The notes under the pieces: generated by a model | Told to the model about the DNA's origin: nothing | Databases searched by the model: none | What the model saw: the letters and a program-made list of their open reading frames with translations, nothing else | Source of the DNA: CAZCZZ01 sp964503335 | GTDB taxonomy: Bacteria; Verrucomicrobiota; Kiritimatiellia; CAIVKH01 | Assembly: GCA_964503335.1 (NCBI GenBank) | Contig: CAZCZZ010000053.1 | Span: 1-29,885, forward strand | Direction: 5' to 3' | Length of the DNA stretch: 29,885 bases | Made by a program: the position numbers and the translations under genes | Shown: piece by piece, positions 24,721 through 29,885 of the stretch | How the letters are laid out: every line of letters begins with the position of its first letter | Numbering within the stretch: position 1 is the first letter of the stretch

Positions 24721-25083
24721 ATGTCGCCGACGCGCTTCCCTGCCGGGGATCACGGGAGTCCGCGAGAAATCGCGAAGCCGCATATGCAATCCGATTCACA
24801 TGGCTGGGTACCGCGCAAGGGAAGCCGTTCGGGACACGGACATCATCACCACCACGATGATGCCGCGCACGCGCAGGCTGACCAGAAGCTGCGCCGCTTG
24901 AGTGCGAACATGTATGTGTCCGGCGTGATGACCGGAACGCGTCCCCGGTTTGAACAGGCCCCGCGCATCGCGGTTACGACCGACACATCATCAACCGGAA
25001 GCGGATTCATCGCGTGGCTTCAACGGTTGTGGGACAGGATCACGCGGTCGCCTGTAGACAATGGGAAGAATGACGAAGCGTAG
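24721..25083 (+). CDS. Hypothetical His-rich small protein in the murF-mraY gap
   Basis: I do not recognise this 120-residue frame. It begins 2 bases after the murF stop and ends 45 bases before mraY, filling a gap that is usually empty in dcw clusters. The N-terminal half is polar and low-complexity with a histidine cluster GHGHHHHHDDAAHAQ (about residues 38-52); the middle has LRRLSANMYVSGVMTG; the C-terminus has a possible amphipathic helix FIAWLQRLWDRITRS (about 95-110) and an acidic end. There is no signal peptide or membrane segment. No clear ribosome-binding site precedes the ATG, so it may rely on coupling to murF; an ATG at 24784 is an alternative. The histidines could bind metal, but this is only a composition argument. 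Confidence 0.55.
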   Translation: MSPTRFPAGDHGSPREIAKPHMQSDSHGWVPRKGSRSGHGHHHHHDDAAHAQADQKLRRLSANMYVSGVMTGTRPRFEQAPRIAVTTDTSSTGSGFIAWLQRLWDRITRSPVDNGKNDEA

Positions 25084-25128
25084 GCTTGGCGCGCTTCTTC
25101 CACGTGATCACCCGGGCAGTTTTACGTC

Positions 25129-26256
25129 ATGCTCTATTACCTCCATTTCCTGACCGAAGAGTATTCCCCGCTTCGCATCTTCCGGTATGTCACCTTCCGC
25201 GCGCTCATGGGTGCCGGCACGGCCTTCTTCATCTGTCTCCTGTTTGGACCGTGGATGATCGAGCGCCTGCGCCGGCTCAAGATTGGCCAGCAGGTCCGCA
25301 CGGACGAAGTGCTCAAAGCGCACGGCAAGAAATCGGGCACGCCCACCATGGGCGGCATGCTCATCATCCTCTCCGTCTTCGTGTCGTCCCTGCTCTGGGC
25401 CGTGCCGACCAATGTCTATTTCATCCTGACGTTGTGCACGATGGTGTGGATGGGCGGCATCGGGTTCATCGACGACTATCTCAAGGTGACGAAGCGGAAC
25501 TCGAAGGGTCTCGCGGGCCGCTACAAACTGGTCCTGGAAGTGCTCTGGTCCCTGGTCGTCGTGGCGGTCCTCTATGCGTGGCCACAAAGCCGCGCGCATG
25601 TCTCCGAATTGATGATCCCCTTTTTCAAGGAAGCGGTCGTGGCCGATATGGGTATTCCGCTCACGGTGCTGTTCACCACGCTCGTCATGGTGGGGGCCAC
25701 GAATGCGGTCAATTTGACGGACGGGTTGGACGGACTCGCCATCGGCTGCAGCAACTCCGCGGCCGCGGCCTATCTCGCCCTCGCGTATGTGGCCGGCAAC
25801 ACGGTCTTCGCCCGCTACCTCCAGCTTCCCTATATCGCAGGCAGTGAGGAACTCGCGGTGTTCTGCGGTTGCCTGCTTGGCGCGGGCCTCGGCTTTCTCT
25901 GGTACAACTGCCATCCGGCGCAGGTGTTCATGGGCGATACGGGAAGCCTCGCGCTCGGGGGGTCCATCGCCATGATCGCGATCGCGATCAAGCAGGAGCT
26001 TCTTCTCGTCATTGTGGGTGGCGTCTTTGTCATGGAGGCCTTCAGCGTCATCCTCCAGGTCGTGAGTTTCCAGACCACGGGTAAGCGCATCTTCCGCTGC
26101 TCGCCGATTCATCACCACTTCGAGATGGTGGAGAAGGAGAAGGCGCGCAATGAAGGTCGCGATATCGAGGTCGTCGAGACGCTGGTGACCATCCGTTTCT
26201 GGATCCTCTCCATCATCTTCGCACTCATCGGCGTGGCGACCCTGAAGATTCGCTGA
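25129..26256 (+). CDS. mraY: Phospho-N-acetylmuramoyl-pentapeptide-transferase MraY
   Basis: This 375-residue polytopic inner-membrane enzyme transfers phospho-MurNAc-pentapeptide from UDP to undecaprenyl phosphate, making lipid I. About ten hydrophobic helices are seen. Conserved cytoplasmic motifs are intact: KSGTPTMGG, the Mg-binding GFIDDYLK, NAVNLTDGLDGLA, MGDTGSLALGG and SPIHHHFE. It ends in a membrane helix (FWILSIIFALIGVATL). The ATG lacks an obvious Shine-Dalgarno sequence. murD starts 3 bases after its stop, so the two are surely co-transcribed. Confidence 0.97.
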   Translation: MLYYLHFLTEEYSPLRIFRYVTFRALMGAGTAFFICLLFGPWMIERLRRLKIGQQVRTDEVLKAHGKKSGTPTMGGMLIILSVFVSSLLWAVPTNVYFILTLCTMVWMGGIGFIDDYLKVTKRNSKGLAGRYKLVLEVLWSLVVVAVLYAWPQSRAHVSELMIPFFKEAVVADMGIPLTVLFTTLVMVGATNAVNLTDGLDGLAIGCSNSAAAAYLALAYVAGNTVFARYLQLPYIAGSEELAVFCGCLLGAGLGFLWYNCHPAQVFMGDTGSLALGGSIAMIAIAIKQELLLVIVGGVFVMEAFSVILQVVSFQTTGKRIFRCSPIHHHFEMVEKEKARNEGRDIEVVETLVTIRFWILSIIFALIGVATLKIR

Positions 26257-26259
26257 TTC

Positions 26260-27582
26260 ATGACATCCATCGCAAGAGCTCTTGTCCTCGGCCTTGGCAG
26301 CAGCGGCGCCAGCGCTACGCAGTTGCTGCGCAGCGAAGGGACGGACGTAGTGGCGATCGATCAAGCCGACCTCCCGGCGTTGCGCGAGCGTGCGGCTCGT
26401 CTTCGCGATGCCGGTGCTGAAATCCGGTTGGGTTCGACATCCGTCCCACAGGGTCCGTTCGATGTCGCCGTGATCAGTCCGGGTCTTTCTCCTGACTCAC
26501 CGCTCTTCCGTGCCGCCGTGGACCGTGGGATCCCGCTGCTTCCCGAGTTCGAACTCGGCTGGTCGCGACACAAGGGACGTACGATCGGCGTAACCGGTAC
26601 GAACGGCAAGAGCACGATGGTGAAGTGGATCAAGGAAGCTATCGAAGCGGACGGCCAATCAGCCGTGGCCTGCGGAAACTATGGCCTACCGGTCTCGCAA
26701 GCCGTCCTCGATACACCCAAAGTCGACTGGCTGGTTATCGAGCTGAGCTCCTTCCAACTTGAACACCATCATGCCTTCAGGGCCGATACCGGTTTGCTGC
26801 TTAACATTCTGCCGAATCACCTCGACCGCCACGGAACGATGGGTGCGTACACGCGTGCCAAGACGAGGATCTTCGAGCAGATGACGAAGGACGATGCGGC
26901 GGTAGTGCACGAACCCGCCGCTGCACTCCTGGGCGAAGGGCGTTGGACGACGTTCGGGGACTCCTCCACGTCGGCCTATGTGTACCGCGAGGGCAAGATC
27001 CTCGCGGCAGGCGACACGGTCTGTGATCTTCGCGGCACCTTTTTCGACAACGAAATCCTGGGCGTCAACGCGACCGGCGCGTGCGCTGCGCTGCTGGCCT
27101 CGGGCATCAGCCGTCGGGCCATCGAGTCCAGCGCGCGGGCCTTTCAGGCACTCCCGCATCGCATGCAGCCCGTCGCAACGATTCGAGGGGTGAAGTTCAT
27201 CAATGACTCCAAGTCCACAACCCTTTCCGCCACCGCCGCCGCGCTCCGGATGTGCAAGGGGAAGGCGAGGCTCATCGCCGGTGGACTTTTGAAGGAAAAC
27301 GATCTCTCGCCGGTCAAAAATGTGCTGGCGGAGCGGGCAAGCGCTGTTTACCTTGTGGGGCAAGCTTCAAAGCTTATGGCCTCAGCTTGGTCCGACACTG
27401 TTCCATGCGTGGAGACAGGCACGTTGAAGGCGGCAGTTCAGTGCGCATTCAAGGATGCCGTGGAAGGTGAGACGATCTTGTTGTCGCCGGGGTGCGCGAG
27501 TTTCGATCAGTTTCGAAACTACGAGGATCGCGGGCGACAGTTCGTGGACGAAGTCGGAAAACTGGGTGCGGAGACAATCTAG
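26260..27582 (+). CDS. murD: UDP-N-acetylmuramoyl-L-alanine:D-glutamate ligase MurD
   Basis: This 440-residue cytoplasmic ligase adds D-Glu to UDP-MurNAc-L-Ala. The N-terminal Rossmann-like domain (LVLGLGSSGASA) binds UDP; ATP loop GVTGTNGKST has K117; ELSSFQLE, LPNHLDRHG, FINDSKSTT and the C-terminal LLSPGCASFDQF are the family motifs. Length is normal. It follows mraY by 3 bases and precedes the LysM gene closely, in the common mraY-murD-ftsW order with one gene inserted. The order of chemistry (MurD before MurE and MurF) differs from gene order, as in most bacteria. Confidence 0.96.
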   Translation: MTSIARALVLGLGSSGASATQLLRSEGTDVVAIDQADLPALRERAARLRDAGAEIRLGSTSVPQGPFDVAVISPGLSPDSPLFRAAVDRGIPLLPEFELGWSRHKGRTIGVTGTNGKSTMVKWIKEAIEADGQSAVACGNYGLPVSQAVLDTPKVDWLVIELSSFQLEHHHAFRADTGLLLNILPNHLDRHGTMGAYTRAKTRIFEQMTKDDAAVVHEPAAALLGEGRWTTFGDSSTSAYVYREGKILAAGDTVCDLRGTFFDNEILGVNATGACAALLASGISRRAIESSARAFQALPHRMQPVATIRGVKFINDSKSTTLSATAAALRMCKGKARLIAGGLLKENDLSPVKNVLAERASAVYLVGQASKLMASAWSDTVPCVETGTLKAAVQCAFKDAVEGETILLSPGCASFDQFRNYEDRGRQFVDEVGKLGAETI

Positions 27583-27612
27583 AACATGAAGATGAAATTA
27601 GGGAGTATGCTG

Positions 27613-28581
27613 ATGCAATCGACGAATCAACGAAGCGGTGAAGTCAAAGCGCCTCTTCTCGTTGCGATGGTGGTTGGATTTCACGTGGTGGTCGTTGGCT
27701 CGATCCTGCTGATGCAGGGTTGCGGGACGACACGACCGGAGAGCCAGGTGGTCGAGCCGCCTCCCGCTCCGCAACTGCCGCCCCGCGCGCAGATCGCGCA
27801 GCCCTCCACGCTGACACCCAAGCCCGCGTTCCAGCCTCCTGTGTCCGTCGAGCCCGCAACGGCGTCCGGACTTGAAGCCGGCCAGACGATCGTCATTGAG
27901 AAGGGCGATCTTCTCTCCTCCATCGCCTACCGCTACGGCGTGAGCGCTCGCGAGATCGCGGAATTGAACGGCATCAAGGACCCGAACAAGATCCGCGTCG
28001 GTCAGAAGTTGCTTCTGCCGAGCTACGCACGATCGCAACCCCTGGCGAAGAAGTCGAAGAGCAGCAGCTCGTCTTCTTCGTCCACCAAGTCCTCCTCGTC
28101 CTCCAGCGCCACCGCCGGAGCCGGTGAGTATGTCGTGAAGTCGGGCGACAGCCTGTCGAAGATTGCCTCGCGCAATGGAACGACCGTCAAGGCGCTCCGC
28201 TCAGAGAACAATCTGTCGAGCGACATGATTCGCGTCGGCCAGAAGCTCAAGATCCCCGGCGGCAAGGCTGCTGCGGACAAGCCCGCGGAAGTCGCGGCAC
28301 CCGCCACGGTTGACACAGCAGCGCCCGCGCCTGCGCCCGAGCCCGCCCCCGCAGTGGAATCGGCCACGGCGATCCCGGCGCCTGCCGAGCCCGCGCCCAG
28401 CGCCCCTGCGCTGTCAGCCGATATCGATTTCGAGTACACGGTGAAGACGGGTGAGACGATTGACGACGTCGCCCGCAACTTCGGCATGCTGAAGCAGGAC
28501 ATTCTCAGCGTGAATGGACTGGCAGACGGCGCGGCTATCCAAGCCGGCCAGAAGCTTCGCATTCCGATGTCTTCGCAGTAA
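27613..28581 (+). CDS. Triple-LysM cell-wall-binding protein, membrane-anchored
   Basis: This 322-residue protein has an N-terminal hydrophobic segment (about 13-36) ending in LLMQGCG; Cys37 could be lipidated although Met at -3 is unusual for a lipobox, so it is either a lipoprotein or a single-pass protein. Then come a Pro-rich linker, LysM 1 (about 93-136), a Lys/Ser-rich linker, LysM 2 (172-216), an Ala/Pro/Glu linker and LysM 3 (274-318). LysM domains bind GlcNAc-containing glycan, so it should bind septal or general peptidoglycan. No catalytic domain is present. The ATG at 27613 is preferred since GGGAG lies 7 bases upstream; an ATG at 27586, 3 bases after murD, is possible. An intrinsic terminator follows. 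Confidence 0.9.
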   Translation: MQSTNQRSGEVKAPLLVAMVVGFHVVVVGSILLMQGCGTTRPESQVVEPPPAPQLPPRAQIAQPSTLTPKPAFQPPVSVEPATASGLEAGQTIVIEKGDLLSSIAYRYGVSAREIAELNGIKDPNKIRVGQKLLLPSYARSQPLAKKSKSSSSSSSSTKSSSSSSATAGAGEYVVKSGDSLSKIASRNGTTVKALRSENNLSSDMIRVGQKLKIPGGKAAADKPAEVAAPATVDTAAPAPAPEPAPAVESATAIPAPAEPAPSAPALSADIDFEYTVKTGETIDDVARNFGMLKQDILSVNGLADGAAIQAGQKLRIPMSSQ

Positions 28582-28596
28582 TCGGGATTTCGAAAC

Positions 28597-28637
28597 GCGG
28601 GCCTTGTGCAGGTAGCTGCATAAGGCCCGCTTTTTTT
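28597..28637 (+). terminator. Rho-independent terminator after the LysM gene
   Basis: A perfect 9-bp stem GCGGGCCTT (28597-28605) / AAGGCCCGC (28622-28630) encloses an inner TGCAG/CTGCA pairing and is followed by seven T residues (28631-28637). It lies 15 bases after the LysM stop codon and should end most transcripts from the mraZ promoter before ftsW. Confidence 0.92.
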
Positions 28638-28694
28638 GCTACACGTTGAGGGATCGGGCGGGGGAGAACCGCACAGGTTCACGGCAGACGCACC

Positions 28695-29834
28695 ATGTGG
28701 CGCACAGCAAGCATTCTCGTCGGTGTAGTCCTCGTCCTTGTGACGCTGGGCATCATCATGCTCGCGAGCACCAGCGGTGTGCCTGGCGACCTGCTGTACA
28801 AGGACTCCACATTCTTCCTCAAGCGGCAGGCCGCGGCTTTGGTCGTCGGCTGCATCGCCTTCTTCGTAACCTCCCGCCTGAACTATCGCGTCTGGCAAAC
28901 ATGGGCCATCGCGATCGGCATTGTAACGATTGTGCTGCTTGTCATGGTCATTACCCCGGGCGTGGGCATTTCGGTGAAGGGCAGTCGTCGCTGGCTCAGC
29001 ATGGGTTTCACAAACCTTCAGCCATCGGAGCTGGCCAAGTTCGCATCGATCATCCTCCTCGCGTGGTGGATGAGCCGCGTGCAGCGGACAGCCGATGGAT
29101 TTCAGCGCGGCCTGATGACCCCGCTACTTCTCCTCGGCACGCTAACGGGCCTCGTCTTCATCGAGCCGGATTTCGGCACGACTATGCTCATGGGCGTGGT
29201 GGGTTTCGCTATCATGTTCGTGGGCGGCTCGCGCGTTAGCTACCTGGTGATCGCGGGTGCATTGGGATTCACGGCCATATCGCTCGCGATCATGCAGGAT
29301 GAGGAGCGGATGCGACGCATCATCGCGTTCCTGAATCCGGAGAAGTACGCTCAGGACGAGGCGTTCCAGCTCCTGAATGCCATCTACGCCTTCGTGATGG
29401 GCGGGGGCACAGGCGTCGGCCTGGGCGGAAGCATGCAAAAGCAATTCTACCTGCCGGAGGCCCACACCGATTTCATCTTCGCCATCCTCGGTGAAGAGCT
29501 CGGCCTCGGAGCTTCGCTCGCTGTCGTAGTCCTCTTCTTCGTGTTCTTTCTCTGTGGTCTCTACATCAGCATGAACGCCACGGACAGGTTCGGACGTCTC
29601 ACCGCCTTCGGCATCACGTCGATGATCACGCTGCAGGCCGCGATCAACATTGGTGTGGTCACAGGCTGTCTTCCGACAAAGGGCCTGCCGCTTCCCTTCA
29701 TCAGCTACGGCGGCACAAGCCTCGCCATCTCACTCATGATGGTGGGCATCCTCGTCAACATCGCGATCCAGTCCGGTGGCAAGTCCGGCGCTGGCGACAT
29801 CCCGGTCATCAAGGACCGGGGCCACAGCTTCTAG
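28695..29834 (+). CDS. ftsW: Septal peptidoglycan polymerase FtsW (SEDS family)
   Basis: This 379-residue polytopic membrane protein polymerises lipid II into glycan strands at the septum, partnered by FtsI. About ten hydrophobic helices are present. SEDS motifs are visible: GSRRWLSMGFTNLQPSELAK, EPDFGTTML, the periplasmic-loop PEAHTDFIFAILGEELG whose Asp corresponds to the essential acidic residue of this family, and the C-terminal LPLPFISYGGTS. FtsW rather than RodA is inferred from dcw position. The ATG is 57 bases after the terminator T-run; no strong ribosome-binding site is seen. No clear promoter was found in the short interval, so expression may depend on read-through or an unrecognised promoter. 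The window ends 51 bases after its stop. Confidence 0.95.
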   Translation: MWRTASILVGVVLVLVTLGIIMLASTSGVPGDLLYKDSTFFLKRQAAALVVGCIAFFVTSRLNYRVWQTWAIAIGIVTIVLLVMVITPGVGISVKGSRRWLSMGFTNLQPSELAKFASIILLAWWMSRVQRTADGFQRGLMTPLLLLGTLTGLVFIEPDFGTTMLMGVVGFAIMFVGGSRVSYLVIAGALGFTAISLAIMQDEERMRRIIAFLNPEKYAQDEAFQLLNAIYAFVMGGGTGVGLGGSMQKQFYLPEAHTDFIFAILGEELGLGASLAVVVLFFVFFLCGLYISMNATDRFGRLTAFGITSMITLQAAINIGVVTGCLPTKGLPLPFISYGGTSLAISLMMVGILVNIAIQSGGKSGAGDIPVIKDRGHSF

Positions 29835-29885
29835 CCTTGCTTCGCTTGTGTTGTCGCTGGCCGTCTCTTCGCCGCCTGCTGCACA

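Overview
The window is high-GC DNA (low sixties per cent by eye) from a Gram-negative-type bacterium, most likely of the PVC group (Verrucomicrobiota or Kiritimatiellota). This is inferred from three things: very long Thr/Asn/Gly-rich secreted beta-helix proteins ending in a short Arg/Phe-rich tail of verrucomicrobial type, a LysM gene placed between murD and ftsW in the division/cell-wall (dcw) cluster, and intergenic spacers full of small palindromes and degenerate simple repeats. No rRNA, tRNA or other marker is present to fix the taxonomy.

Layout. Positions 1-5.7 kb hold one giant exported protein (1842 aa) built of four CSLREA/beta-helix modules with an inserted lectin-like domain; copies of the same palindromic repeat lie just before and just after it. 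A gene-poor, lower-GC spacer follows (5.7-6.2 kb), then two small membrane proteins of unknown function. From 6.9 to 14 kb there are separately organised housekeeping and metabolic genes: a PPOX-family flavoprotein (minus strand), an Nfu-type Fe-S scaffold, a D-Ala-D-Ala carboxypeptidase with a C-terminal membrane anchor, glutamate dehydrogenase, and a secreted multidomain GH13 alpha-glucan enzyme. A SWIM/SNF2 helicase fills 14.3-17.5 kb. The spacers here carry REP-like and other palindromes and short simple repeats that tend to sit directly after stop codons.

From 17.7 kb to the end is the dcw cluster, all on the plus strand: mraZ, (541-bp unexplained gap), rsmH, ftsL-like, ftsI, murE, murF, a small His-rich protein, mraY, murD, a triple-LysM protein, a strong intrinsic terminator, then ftsW. 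MurE (meso-diaminopimelate type), MurF and MurD complete UDP-MurNAc-pentapeptide, MraY loads it on undecaprenyl phosphate, and FtsW/FtsI polymerise and cross-link it at the septum. The LysM protein probably binds the finished wall. The mraZ promoter carries three TGGGN-type boxes spaced exactly 10 bp apart, the expected MraZ autoregulatory operator.

The strongest non-gene signals are two REP/REPIN-like element families (a GTAG type at 1-82 and 5901-5964; a GGAG type at 9635-9730) whose inverted arms differ mainly by compensatory stem changes, and the open 541-bp gap between mraZ and rsmH. I did not find a phage, CRISPR array, defence system or biosynthetic cluster.
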